In this document: positions 1 to 8,095 of the stretch, piece by piece
How the letters are laid out: the number at the start of each line of letters is the position of its first letter
How positions within the stretch are numbered: the stretch's first letter is position 1
Assembly: GCA_018725205.1 (NCBI GenBank)
Contig: QLUB01000019.1
Coordinates: 1 to 20,067, forward strand
DNA length: 20,067 nt
Source: a candidate division NPL-UPA2 bacterium
GTDB lineage: Bacteria > Bacillota > UBA994
Reading direction: 5' to 3'
Translations under genes and position numbers: made by a program
Notes under the pieces: model-generated
The model's database searches: none
What the model saw: only the letters and a program-made list of their open reading frames with translations
Told to the model about the DNA's origin: nothing

Positions 1-56
1 CAATATAAAGTGGACCACGCCCAAGTTTCAATCCACGCCCCTGCGTGAGGGGCGAC
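1..56 (-). CRISPR. Leader-proximal end of a type I-C CRISPR array (one repeat plus partial first spacer)
   Basis: Positions 25-56 read on the minus strand as a 32-base repeat that begins GTCGCCCCTCACGC and ends TGGATTGAAAC, the form typical of type I-C arrays. It can fold as CGCCCCT/AGGGGCG around a 5-base loop. Cas5 cleavage downstream of this stem would leave the usual 11-nt handle TGGATTGAAAC. Positions 1-24 are the start of the first (newest) spacer, cut by the window edge. Only one repeat is visible, so the periodicity of an array cannot be shown here. The call rests on the repeat sequence and on its position just after cas2 and a leader, in the same orientation as the cas genes. Confidence 0.9.
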
Positions 57-242
57 TGCGGGAGAGGGACATTGAGCTCCCAGCAGGGTTTTTTGACCAC
101 GTCGCGCGAACCTCACTGGGGCCCTCTTAATCCCAATGCAGCATCTACAGCGAAACCGGCCGAAAGACTGATGAGAGCACGACTCCTGACCTTGCGCGAA
201 CCTGCGCTCAGATTCTGTTTCCTCGCGACCCGCGCCAGAACT
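57..242 (-). promoter_or_regulatory. CRISPR leader
   Basis: This is the 186-base non-coding stretch between the end of cas2 and the first repeat, the usual place for the leader that promotes array transcription and directs new spacers to the first repeat. On the minus strand the decamer AGGTTCGCGC occurs twice (194-203 and 104-113), exactly 90 bases apart, and an A-tract (GGTCAAAAAACC) lies near 88-99. These are candidate Cas1-Cas2 or host-factor recognition sites. I could not identify a convincing -10/-35 pair. An open frame crosses the region on the plus strand but has no family likeness. Confidence 0.7.
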
Positions 243-530
243 TCAGAGAATAATAGGACTCTCTTGGGCAAAAGGCAGGTTCTTGCCGAAGTGGTCTACC
301 CGGCGTGCCCAGTTCTTGCCCAAATAGTAGATGCGCAGAGAATCCTTCTCGTCGTCGATAATGGAACAGAGCCTGTTCTTTAGAATAACAAGCTGTTGGG
401 GTTCTACTAGACATTCAAACACCGACTTCTGTACACGTTGCCCGACGTTTTCACAAGCCCTCGCTATAAGCCTGAGACGTCTGGCGCCAGAAGGGTCTTC
501 AGTGCTCACATCATATGTAACCAGCACCAT
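243..530 (-). CDS. cas2: CRISPR-associated endonuclease Cas2 (type I-C)
   Basis: This 95-residue protein has the normal Cas2 length. It opens with MVLVTYDVSTED, the hallmark beta strand whose Asp7 is the conserved metal-site residue. Cas2 forms the central dimer of the Cas1-Cas2 spacer integrase. The frame is open upstream to a TTG at 551, and an ATG at 542 overlaps the cas1 stop as TGATG. I prefer ATG at 530 because the family starts at MVLVTYDV and the GGAGGTGAT site (541-549) is too close to the 542 start. The 542 start would add four residues. It is the last protein gene of the operon, followed directly by the leader. Confidence 0.93.
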   Translation of the reverse strand: MVLVTYDVSTEDPSGARRLRLIARACENVGQRVQKSVFECLVEPQQLVILKNRLCSIIDDEKDSLRIYYLGKNWARRVDHFGKNLPFAQESPIIL

Positions 531-541
531 CAACGCGACCA

Positions 542-1567
542 TCACCTCCAAAGGAATGGTGGGTAATCAGAAAGATCACCCCGCAGATGTCGAGCGAGAA
601 GCAACGCTTGAATGTGTGGAACTAGGCCAATCTGCATCTTCTCCTTAAGGTACGGGTGGATGACTTCTTCTCTCTTGCGCTTTTGCCATGCGGAGATTAA
701 CTCCCGACGAGCTGATTCCGTCATATTCACTCCTGGCCCGTTTTGCTCGAAATCTTTTGCAGTTAGTTGGCGAAGATTCACTAGAGCAAGCGCTAGACGA
801 TCGCAGAGTGGGGCACGAAGCTCTTCCATGATATCAAGTGCTAAACTGGGTCTGCCTGGGCGAAGCGTATGTAGGAACCCGGTGGCTGGGTCAAGCCCAA
901 CTCCTTCTAGGGCGGAACGGACATCGTTGGCGAGTAGAGTGTACAGGAATGAGAGTATTGCGTTCATGTTGTCTAAAGGCGGCCTTTTACTCCTCTCACG
1001 AAAAAAGAAATCTTCTTTGTTAGCTTTAATCATGTGGTCGAATGCGCCGAAGTAGCGCATCGCTGCAAGCCCTTCCAGCCCCCGCATACCGTCTACAGTC
1101 TGATGCAAGGGCAGCTCTCGTGCTATCTCAGCCAGCGAGGTGCTGGCTAAGTGCAGCTTTCTCTGGTCTGGTCCCTCGCTTTCTCGCGCGGCACGCATAA
1201 GCACATGCCTGCAATTAGCTATTTTTGTCAATAAGAAGCCCCTCACGAGACAGATCTGCCTCGGCATATCCCCGTAAGCGCGGAACTGGGCGTGCCTGAG
1301 AAGAACATTGCCGCTCATGGGACCCGATATGCGCCCGTAGAACTTGCCGTTTTCACTAAAGAAAGAAAGTCCGATACCTTTATCTGCGCAGAACCCAATG
1401 AGTGGGGTGGAAACTGTTGTGTTGCCAAAGCAGGCGATTGACTCTATGGTATGTGCTGGGATGCGCACCTTCTCTTCGCCGCCCACCTTAACACACACGG
1501 TCTCACCCTGCTTGGACAGGTAGGACTCTTGGGTGAGCACGTATAGGACGTTAAGAATCTTCTTCAT
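542..1567 (-). CDS. cas1: CRISPR-associated endonuclease Cas1 (type I-C)
   Basis: This 341-residue Cas1 is the integrase that inserts new spacers at the leader end of the array. It has the N-terminal beta domain (MKKILNVLYVLTQESYLS) and an all-alpha catalytic domain. The metal-binding residues appear as Glu165 (GLEGLAAMRYF), His233 (GFLH) and Asp245 (LALDIMEELRAP), and it ends YPPFLWR, as many I-C Cas1 proteins do. ATG at 1567 is preceded by GGGAG at 8 bases and matches the family start; the frame extends upstream to a TTG at 1588. The start lies inside the end of cas4 (17-base overlap), so translation is probably coupled to cas4. Confidence 0.96.
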   Translation of the reverse strand: MKKILNVLYVLTQESYLSKQGETVCVKVGGEEKVRIPAHTIESIACFGNTTVSTPLIGFCADKGIGLSFFSENGKFYGRISGPMSGNVLLRHAQFRAYGDMPRQICLVRGFLLTKIANCRHVLMRAARESEGPDQRKLHLASTSLAEIARELPLHQTVDGMRGLEGLAAMRYFGAFDHMIKANKEDFFFRERSKRPPLDNMNAILSFLYTLLANDVRSALEGVGLDPATGFLHTLRPGRPSLALDIMEELRAPLCDRLALALVNLRQLTAKDFEQNGPGVNMTESARRELISAWQKRKREEVIHPYLKEKMQIGLVPHIQALLLARHLRGDLSDYPPFLWR

Positions 1568-2228
1568 CGGCCTCACTCCCTTGTGCAACCTGCAGCAATT
1601 CTGACATATACACCGTCGACTGCTTTAGGTGCCCCGGTAGGCAGACCTCGCGCATAGAGCACTCACGACACTTAGACCTTTTCCCCGGCATGGGCAGAGA
1701 GTGGGCGCGCAGCAGTTCGTGGAGTGCCTGACAGCCTTGCACGACTAGGCCCCGAAGTTCCAGTGAGAAGCTCACCTGCTTCCTTCGACGGTCGGAGCCA
1801 TAGTAGATGTCTCCCATAGGGATCGCGCAGCTCCAAAGGTGCTCGAGGCACATTGCCTGTGCGCAAAGTTGCACCTCGTATTCAGTTTCTAGGCGGACCT
1901 TGCCGTGTTTATACTCGACAAGGTGTACTGCCCATGTTCCCTCAAGGCTGGGAATCGCGACCCCCTTAGGGGACCTCGTCAGTTCAATGCAATCAGCTAC
2001 GCCCGAGATGCCTAGTTCCAAGGACCGAAGATGCACTCCCCTCAGAATCACCCGGGCACCGCGGGACTCTGATCTGCCCGCATGAACACGCTCATGTAGG
2101 ACAGTTCCTTCTGCAGTATGAACATTGTCTAGCCATTGCTGCTCGACCATGAGCAGACCAGCCCTTCTGGCGCAATAGTAGTACTGCGCCAAAAGGGACA
2201 GAGGGAGTAAGTCGTCCTCTGAGAACAT
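1551..2228 (-). CDS. cas4: CRISPR-associated exonuclease Cas4 (type I-C)
   Basis: Cas4 is a RecB-like nuclease with a 4Fe-4S cluster. In type I-C it works with Cas1-Cas2 to select PAM-containing prespacers and trim them. Counting from a GTG at 2231, cluster ligands are Cys20 (YYYCARR) and the C-terminal trio Cys188, Cys191 and Cys197. Nuclease residues are His46, Asp80 (GVADCIEL), Glu106 and Lys108 (VEYKHGK), and Gln121. All are intact, so the enzyme should be active. I chose ATG at 2228; the GTG directly before it is equally possible and adds one residue. It starts 6 bases after the cas7 stop with only a weak ribosome binding site, which suggests coupling to cas7. Confidence 0.94.
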   Translation of the reverse strand: MFSEDDLLPLSLLAQYYYCARRAGLLMVEQQWLDNVHTAEGTVLHERVHAGRSESRGARVILRGVHLRSLELGISGVADCIELTRSPKGVAIPSLEGTWAVHLVEYKHGKVRLETEYEVQLCAQAMCLEHLWSCAIPMGDIYYGSDRRRKQVSFSLELRGLVVQGCQALHELLRAHSLPMPGKRSKCRECSMREVCLPGHLKQSTVYMSELLQVAQGSEADEEDS

Positions 2229-2234
2229 CACGCA

Positions 2235-3236
2235 CTACTCGCTAACAAGCCATTCGCAGTTCTGCGGCGTACCATTCCAGAAAATCTCGACGCCTTTTAT
2301 GGATGGAACGGCAAATCCTATATCTACGCCGCTGGGCAAAGCGCGCATGTTCACGTGGACAACATAATCCCGGTAACCCCTTGGGACGTCCGTTTTCTTC
2401 TGAATCTTCACAAGTTCGAACAATTTGTGGGCAGGAGCACATCCTAACTTGCTCTGGCGTTCGCGTTGAGATAAGTCTAAGTCCGTACCAACATGCCGGA
2501 AAACAATCAAGGGAGCTATCACCGACATTTGGCCCTTGCTTGCCGATCGATCATGCTCATACATATTGAGAAATGCCTCCCATAACAAGGAAAGGTCGGC
2601 GTCAGAGAAACCCACGTCTTGTGCAATATTCGCACTAACAAACCCTTTCCCCACGTATAGGCCGTAAGGGATAAGTTGCTTGCGGCCCATAGTGCGGAGT
2701 TTGTCTTCGGGCTGCTCTTGCTCCCATTTTTCATAATCTGCGACAGTAGCAGTACCATCTTTGAGATTCTCCGCTACCGCCATTCTGGTGATAGAAATAT
2801 CCAGCGGAAGAATTGCGTCAATTGAGCGCAGGAAGGTCACTTGGACGGGTCCTCTCACTTGGCCTGCATTCGCTCCCGTTGAGAGAACTGCTCCGAATGT
2901 CCTGACGTCATAGTAGTTTTCGCAAAGCCACTTCTTAGCTGAGTCAACCTTCCCCTTACTGCCGGACTTGCCTGCTGAGAGGCTCGCTTCATGGGCCTTA
3001 GCGATGAACTTATTGATATTGGTAGACTGCTGTACCACTATCCCATAAGGAGTCGCATTCCCCTTGGCGACTTGGACATAGTTCCGAATACGACGCTTTA
3101 CCGCGACATCGGAGATCAAACCATGCATATCCTGAGGATCTAGGCGGGGGCTGTTCCCCATGTCTGGGTCACCGTTGGGATTCCCATTTATGCATTCGAC
3201 AAAGTACATAAACTCGTAGCGGTTCTTAATTGGCAT
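2235..3236 (-). CDS. cas7: Cascade backbone protein Cas7 (Csd2, type I-C)
   Basis: This 333-residue Cas7 of the Csd2 type forms the helical backbone that coats the crRNA spacer in the I-C effector complex. The N-terminus carries YEFMYFVECINGNPNGDPD (residues 7-25), whose NPNGDP motif is a clear family signature. It is followed by a basic RNA-binding stretch (AVKRRIRNYVQ) and, near residues 114-135, the glycine-rich FGAVLSTGANAGQVRGPVQ segment. ATG at 3236 has a near-ideal site (GGAGGT, 8-base spacing) lying in the cas8c end; the two genes overlap by 11 bases. Cas7 is the most abundant Cascade subunit, and this strong site fits a high translation rate. Confidence 0.95.
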   Translation of the reverse strand: MPIKNRYEFMYFVECINGNPNGDPDMGNSPRLDPQDMHGLISDVAVKRRIRNYVQVAKGNATPYGIVVQQSTNINKFIAKAHEASLSAGKSGSKGKVDSAKKWLCENYYDVRTFGAVLSTGANAGQVRGPVQVTFLRSIDAILPLDISITRMAVAENLKDGTATVADYEKWEQEQPEDKLRTMGRKQLIPYGLYVGKGFVSANIAQDVGFSDADLSLLWEAFLNMYEHDRSASKGQMSVIAPLIVFRHVGTDLDLSQRERQSKLGCAPAHKLFELVKIQKKTDVPRGYRDYVVHVNMRALPSGVDIGFAVPSIKGVEIFWNGTPQNCEWLVSE

Positions 3237-3627
3237 TTATGTCAACCTCCATTCTTTCACTAGTTTTTCCAGAGCGAACTGCATACAGCGCAGCTTTCTG
3301 TTGATAGTACCCAAGGGCAAACAGGGCTTGCTCTTCAAGGGTTAGCGTGGTCGGTAAAGACGTGCCGATACCGGTAGATACAGAAGCTAGACGCATCTCA
3401 TACCAATGCGCTAATCCCCGGTCCAGTTTGCTGAGGTGGAACTGGGCAGACTTAATTAGCCTGCCCAGCACAAGTGCTGGGGTAGTACTGGCGGAAGCGT
3501 AGTATCGCTGTATCACACCTGCGCCCACGTCTCCCAAAGCGCTTTGCTGTAGAGCCGCTAACACCGCCATCATCCGGCCCGCATGGTAGGCGGGCGATGG
3601 ATGTTCTAGGTTTAGGTCTTGTTTCAT
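3226..3627 (-). CDS. cas11c: Cascade small subunit Cas11c, translated from inside cas8c
   Basis: Type I-C loci have no separate small-subunit gene; in studied cases Cas11c is made from an internal start in cas8c. Here an in-frame ATG at 3627 (Cas8c residue 463, MKQDLNLEHPSPAYHAGRM) is preceded by AAAGGGGGAT (3637-3646), with 11 bases between the G run and the ATG. The product is 133 residues, mostly helical by composition, close to the size expected for Cas11c. Two copies would line the belly of the complex. The reading frame and site are seen directly; independent translation is inferred from the family. Confidence 0.8.
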   Translation of the reverse strand: MKQDLNLEHPSPAYHAGRMMAVLAALQQSALGDVGAGVIQRYYASASTTPALVLGRLIKSAQFHLSKLDRGLAHWYEMRLASVSTGIGTSLPTTLTLEEQALFALGYYQQKAALYAVRSGKTSERMEVDINAN

Positions 3628-5013
3628 GTGAGTTCTATCCCCCTTTCGCTTGTCTTCGCGGCACACCCAGGCCTTAAGTAGGCTGCAGGCTATCCGATCT
3701 AGGTTCGATTCGTCACCACCCTGTAGTAGCCTTCCGCGTATATGCAGCAGTGCTCTGCTGGCAACATCATGTGGCAGGGATCTTTGCTGCAAAATGCTGC
3801 GCCAGAGGTGGCGCGTGGTAGATGTTAACTCCTTGTCTATGCGCGCAAATGTGTCGCGGATGTCCTCGGAGCCTCTATAGCTGACTAGTCGCATCAGATA
3901 AGCGGCAATTTTCCCGCCCTCTGCACACCCCACCCCTTGTGGGCCGACTAAAGCCAAGTCGTCAAACCACGCGTTTACGGATGTAACCAGGACGGCAAAA
4001 TTGTCGCAGTACCAGTCCCGAATCATTATCCTGCCGCCTACGCCAGAGGTCTGTAGCACGTAGTACATATTGTTCATTAAGTCGGGGCGTTCTCCGGTGC
4101 GGATAGATTGGAGAAGGCGGCGTGCCTTTATACGCGCGCTGCTTTCATCAGCCTCTGAGGAATCAAACGCCGCAAAATCTAGCAAATCGTCCTCTTCGGA
4201 GACCGTTTGGTGATACCAATGCAAGTAGAGTGAGCCTGCAATGGGCTTTCGTGCCCGCACGATAAGATGATTTAGGGCGTCGCGATAAACCACACCTGCC
4301 TCAGTGGAGCAGGCGGCGTTTCGCGACTGCGCTAGGCCATATGATGTGAAGGATTCTTTGTCGAAGCTAATCAAGGCGGTCCCCGAGGACTGTCCTCCTA
4401 CCGATGTGAGCCCCGAAATTTTGGGGTGGCTGGACGCCGGCTCAACAAGGCCCCCTGTCATAAAGCATCGCATCTCTTGATGTCCACTAGCTTTCCCACT
4501 CGGCAAGGCACTGACATGGGAGTCCCACCAGGTGTGCCATGTGGTAATGTCCACAACGTAGACATTACCCACCCTGATGGTGGCAGCGTCGGTGAGTTTG
4601 GCTTTGTGGTTAACGATAGCCTGTTGCAGGAGTTGCAGCTGCGCCGCGCTTCGCAGAAATGTTCTACAGGTGCGCAACAGTGGCTCGCACTTGCTTGCAG
4701 ATTCCAACATTCCTGCAAAGTACCGATGTTTATTCAACACCTTTTCCTTGTCACGCTCGCTGCCCTTGTCCCCGTGAATGCAGGCGATAACCTGGAGGCT
4801 ATCCAGTAGAAAGTGACTTCTCGTTTCTTTGCCGGCAATCAATTGGGCCTGTTCTAGGTGGGGGCACGCTTGGTGGGTTCGGGTCTCCTTTAGTAAATGG
4901 ACGAAGTCCCCCTCGTCCGTGATTACGATGGTCCACTTGGCGTCCTTCGGCTTGTAACCAGGTTTGCTGGCTAGTCCCTGGTTCTCTGCATATCGAGACA
5001 ACTCAGTTAACAT
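3226..5013 (-). CDS. cas8c: Cascade large subunit Cas8c (Csd1, type I-C)
   Basis: This 595-residue large subunit recognises the PAM and helps load target DNA in the type I-C complex. It begins MLTELSRYAENQGL, like other Csd1 proteins. The length suits the family, and position between cas5 and cas7 is diagnostic. ATG at 5013 follows a full anti-16S match, AAGGAGGTGATC (5018-5029), and the cas5 stop codon lies inside that site. The last third (HPSPAYHAGRMMAVLAAL onward) is the helical domain that in this family is also made separately as Cas11c; see the entry at 3226-3627. No frameshift is seen. Confidence 0.95.
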   Translation of the reverse strand: MLTELSRYAENQGLASKPGYKPKDAKWTIVITDEGDFVHLLKETRTHQACPHLEQAQLIAGKETRSHFLLDSLQVIACIHGDKGSERDKEKVLNKHRYFAGMLESASKCEPLLRTCRTFLRSAAQLQLLQQAIVNHKAKLTDAATIRVGNVYVVDITTWHTWWDSHVSALPSGKASGHQEMRCFMTGGLVEPASSHPKISGLTSVGGQSSGTALISFDKESFTSYGLAQSRNAACSTEAGVVYRDALNHLIVRARKPIAGSLYLHWYHQTVSEEDDLLDFAAFDSSEADESSARIKARRLLQSIRTGERPDLMNNMYYVLQTSGVGGRIMIRDWYCDNFAVLVTSVNAWFDDLALVGPQGVGCAEGGKIAAYLMRLVSYRGSEDIRDTFARIDKELTSTTRHLWRSILQQRSLPHDVASRALLHIRGRLLQGGDESNLDRIACSLLKAWVCREDKRKGDRTHMKQDLNLEHPSPAYHAGRMMAVLAALQQSALGDVGAGVIQRYYASASTTPALVLGRLIKSAQFHLSKLDRGLAHWYEMRLASVSTGIGTSLPTTLTLEEQALFALGYYQQKAALYAVRSGKTSERMEVDINAN

Positions 5014-5017
5014 AGAC

Positions 5018-5029
5018 GATCACCTCCTT
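5018..5029 (-). promoter_or_regulatory. Ribosome binding site of cas8c with embedded cas5 stop
   Basis: The minus strand reads AAGGAGGTGATC, an almost full-length match to the 16S 3' end, 4 bases before the cas8c ATG. The TGA within it (5020-5022) is the cas5 stop codon, so terminating and initiating ribosomes occupy the same site. Confidence 0.85.
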
Positions 5030-5727
5030 CCCGGCTTTCTGACAAGGTCGCTCTCCCAAGGAGGGACATGCAGCGTGCCATCTTTGAGCTGGGCGCGGAA
5101 CACACTAATGAATGGCGGTGCGTGGTCGATCTCGGTTGAATCAAGATCAAAAACGTCGTAAACCATCCAGCCAATGTCTTCCGTAAGTTGAAGCGGGGCA
5201 GCAATGCTTGTTGCCGGTTCAAAATACGCCACGAATTCCCGGCATCCGAGGTAGGGTTGTGCGTAACATTTGCCCGTAGAAAACCTTCGTTCGGCTTGGG
5301 CCTCAAACGAGGATATGGCGTGTTCGAAGTTCCGTCTGGGTTTTATGGCAGCGTGAATGCGATAGTGGACGTCTTTGAGTGCCATGGTCTGGCGTTGAGT
5401 TCTTCCCGCCGCATCTGTCCCCAACATGTCCTTTGTGCCATCTGCTATTATTACTGGCCCTTCTGCGCCATTAAGCGCCTTTATCACCGCAGAGTGGCTA
5501 ATCTTATCTTTGACCTCGTTTCTGCGTAGGCCCAAGTACTGGATTGGCTTGAGCACCTCAATGCGACTTACTCTCCAGCTGAACTCCAATGGCTTTGCAT
5601 AGATTGAGTCTAGGATCCCTCTAGCGGCCGATGGTGTCATAACAGGGTAGGAGAATCTCTCTACTTTGGTTTCTGGTCGGGTAAAGCAGGCGAAATCGCC
5701 CCACACTTCAACCGCAAATTGCGTCAT
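5020..5727 (-). CDS. cas5: crRNA-processing endoribonuclease Cas5 (Cas5c/Cas5d, type I-C)
   Basis: Type I-C lacks Cas6, and its 235-residue Cas5 takes over pre-crRNA cleavage, then stays bound to the 5' handle in Cascade. The N-terminus (FAVEVWGDFACFTRPETK) and the following motif (FSYPVMTPSAARGILDSIY) are typical of the family. Candidate catalytic residues are Tyr43 and the Lys118/His121 region (LKDVHYRIHA), by analogy with the Tyr-Lys-His centre described for Bacillus halodurans Cas5d. The exact assignment is my inference. ATG at 5727 has an excellent site, AAGGAGGTGAT, 6 bases upstream. It lies 35 bases after cas3 and its stop is inside the cas8c ribosome binding site. Confidence 0.95.
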   Translation of the reverse strand: MTQFAVEVWGDFACFTRPETKVERFSYPVMTPSAARGILDSIYAKPLEFSWRVSRIEVLKPIQYLGLRRNEVKDKISHSAVIKALNGAEGPVIIADGTKDMLGTDAAGRTQRQTMALKDVHYRIHAAIKPRRNFEHAISSFEAQAERRFSTGKCYAQPYLGCREFVAYFEPATSIAAPLQLTEDIGWMVYDVFDLDSTEIDHAPPFISVFRAQLKDGTLHVPPWESDLVRKPGRR

Positions 5728-5762
5728 GTTTAAATCACCTCCTTCCCGTATTTACACGACTA

Positions 5763-8000
5763 TCAGACGACATAGCGGGCGTCATCTTCGCTTGGCTCTT
5801 GGAGTCCTGTGTCAGGGCAATAAAGCGCAGAATTCAAGAGGATGTACCAACCGGACTCGTGTCCGTGCCGATCGCGGATAGGCTCGATACAGTTGTAGAG
5901 GTTGCTGTTTCGCCTGAGAAAAACGCCAACCGAGAGCATTCTTGCCCTCCGTTGCCAATCCTTGTTGATTCCGTGTTTCCGCGCCTCAGAAGCTAGGCTC
6001 TCGAAGTCTGCGCTTCGCGATAGATACGGAACCAGCAAAGTACCGCATCTCCCCGGTATCCACTGGTACAGGCGCGCAACCTCGGGAAAGTCCAAGGCGG
6101 TGATGGCTTCGCGTAAAATGGTGTTCTTGCCAACAGTGTCTGTAGTGGAGAAGAAATCTTGGTAGTATGCCCGGACGAGAGCCTGGTTGTCGAGGTCGAG
6201 CTGCCCTTGGCGCAGCAGCAGTTTTACTAGGACGGCGCCTTGCTCGTAGTCCGCAGTGGGGTATGCCTCCTTTTCCGGAAGAAAGACTGTGACTTCCCCT
6301 TGTACTTGGCGACCGTTTCTATTGCACCTGCCTGCGGCCTGTACAATGGCCTCCAGCGGGCCCAGTGCTCTCCAGACACTGGGGAAATCTATGTCGACCC
6401 CGGCCTCTATGCACTGCGTGGATATCAAGCGGCAAGGCGATCTTTGGCTTAGCCTTTCCTTGATTATCGTTAAGGAATCAAGCCTGTGCGCGGGGCACAT
6501 GTCTGTGGAAAGATGAAAGTAGCTATCGCTTGGCCCACTCCCCTTGACTGCCGCAAATAAATCCCTAGCCTGTCGACGCGTGTTAACGATGGCGAGAGCT
6601 TGGCTCTGTTGAACAATCTGGGCAGCGACGGCAACATTGCTCAGAGGGACGGCGACCCAATTAACCTTCACGCGGTTCGCACAGGCAAACAGGTCGAGCG
6701 CAGCTGGGACGATTTCCACAGGATGCCACGGCACCTTGCACAGCTGTGCGGAACCAGCGCTCAAGGCGTCAAAGGCTGGCTGGGTAGCCGTGGAAAACAC
6801 CACGCTGCATCCATAGGAGGCGCACAGCTCAGACACAGTCGCTAAAGTCGGCAAGGCTAAGTCTGGGGGCATAGACTGCGCTTCATCGAAGATGACTACT
6901 GAGTTTGCTATATTATGAAGGCGTCTACAAGCAGTCGAACGGTTGGAGAAGAGGCTGTCAAAGAATTTAACTGTCGTAGTAACAACAATGGGAGCGTCCC
7001 AGTTTTCCGCAAGAAGCCGACCCCGCCCCTCCCCGTCATGCTCCTTTAGGCTGTGGTCTTCTAAGACGACGCCTTCTTCACTGCCCAGTGCTTCGCGGTA
7101 GACACGTGATGTCTGCTCAACTATGCTAAGAAATGGCAGGACCACAATGAGCCGTCGCAGCCCGTGCTGTGCGGCGTGTTGCAGGGCAAAGGCCAGCGTA
7201 GAGAGGGTTTTGCCGGCTCCAGTAGGTGCTGTGAGGGTAAATGTCCCCTTTGGTAGACGCCCGGCTGAGATGCAGGCCTCGAACAAACCTCTTCTCATGT
7301 TTTGCACAGCGGGACTTGCGGTCGATGTTTCATTCAGCTTGTCCCTATGTTTAAGCAATTTCGGCAGGGACGCTTGTGCATTTAGAGTAGAGCCGCGCGT
7401 CCGGTACACCATGCCTTCCCGGGTTCCGTTGAAGTGGGCCTCGGTTGCGAGAAAATCCGCGTCTGTAAGTGCAGAAAATAGCATGCGAACGTAGAGCATA
7501 TCGGCAATGCCACCGTGGTCAGACGGATAACTTGGTTTTGGGAGTGCAGGCAACGTTGCGCCATCGTCTATTAAACGTTGCAGCAGTATGTCCACATCGC
7601 GTGATGAGTAGGTTCTTCCTGACGGAGATTTTTCGGAAGTCATTTTCACGCTGGCCGAAAGGTCCCTAGGGGCCCCAGAAGGCAGTCCCTCATGATGTCC
7701 CTGAACGGCAATTGCTGCGGCAATCCCACGGTTACGGTATTTTTTTAGGATGGCCAATGCGCCTGGGGTCGCATGGTCAACCAGTACCTCTTCTCTACGG
7801 AGAACTTTCTGAAATAAGCAAGTGTACTTGCCAATGTCGTGCATCAATGCTGCGACCTCGGCTTCTTCCCTACGGCCCCATACAGACGCAAACTCCCCAG
7901 CAAGCTTTGCTACAGCGGTGAGATGGTCAAAAACGGGCTCCTTTTTACCCACGGTATTTTCGCTGTGGGAGAAAAATTGGCTGTCAGCCACAGTAATCAC
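5763..8000 (-). CDS. cas3: CRISPR-associated helicase-nuclease Cas3 (HD domain fused, type I-C)
   Basis: This 745-residue Cas3 is recruited by target-bound Cascade and unwinds and degrades DNA. The N-terminal HD nuclease domain has His26, His54-Asp55 (LMHDIGKY), His76, His102-His103 (GHHEG) and Asp180. The SF2 helicase part has Walker A TAPTGAGKT (257-265), DEAQ (372-375), the STAT motif (403-406), and a C-terminal motif VI with the QAAGRCNRNGR element. All key residues are present. The frame opens with GTG at 8000 after a GCGGGACG purine stretch; a second in-frame GTG at 7991 is also possible. It is the first gene of the operon, about 60 bases after the predicted transcription start. Confidence 0.96.
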   Translation of the reverse strand: MITVADSQFFSHSENTVGKKEPVFDHLTAVAKLAGEFASVWGRREEAEVAALMHDIGKYTCLFQKVLRREEVLVDHATPGALAILKKYRNRGIAAAIAVQGHHEGLPSGAPRDLSASVKMTSEKSPSGRTYSSRDVDILLQRLIDDGATLPALPKPSYPSDHGGIADMLYVRMLFSALTDADFLATEAHFNGTREGMVYRTRGSTLNAQASLPKLLKHRDKLNETSTASPAVQNMRRGLFEACISAGRLPKGTFTLTAPTGAGKTLSTLAFALQHAAQHGLRRLIVVLPFLSIVEQTSRVYREALGSEEGVVLEDHSLKEHDGEGRGRLLAENWDAPIVVTTTVKFFDSLFSNRSTACRRLHNIANSVVIFDEAQSMPPDLALPTLATVSELCASYGCSVVFSTATQPAFDALSAGSAQLCKVPWHPVEIVPAALDLFACANRVKVNWVAVPLSNVAVAAQIVQQSQALAIVNTRRQARDLFAAVKGSGPSDSYFHLSTDMCPAHRLDSLTIIKERLSQRSPCRLISTQCIEAGVDIDFPSVWRALGPLEAIVQAAGRCNRNGRQVQGEVTVFLPEKEAYPTADYEQGAVLVKLLLRQGQLDLDNQALVRAYYQDFFSTTDTVGKNTILREAITALDFPEVARLYQWIPGRCGTLLVPYLSRSADFESLASEARKHGINKDWQRRARMLSVGVFLRRNSNLYNCIEPIRDRHGHESGWYILLNSALYCPDTGLQEPSEDDARYVV

Positions 8001-8066
8001 CGTCCCGCATTATTGTAGTAGATGCATCCCTTTCCATCATCACGCGAGGCCTACGAATCTATTACT

Positions 8067-8095
8067 ATCATTTTTAGAAGGTTTATGCAAGTCAA
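8067..8095 (-). promoter_or_regulatory. Predicted sigma-A-type promoter of the cas operon
   Basis: On the minus strand TTGACT (8090-8095) and AATGAT (8067-8072) are separated by 17 bases, matching the consensus at 5/6 and 4/6 positions. Transcription would start near 8060, giving a leader of about 60 bases before cas3. No other promoter is evident between cas3 and cas2, where the genes overlap or nearly touch. Confidence 0.6.

Noticed and set aside
1..56. GGGCGTGG shared between the first spacer and the repeat
   Set aside because: Only eight bases match, and it does not extend, so it is not evidence of a degenerate repeat.
45..383. Plus-strand open frame across the CRISPR leader
   Set aside because: No ribosome binding site or family likeness; it overlaps the repeat, the leader and the cas2 end.
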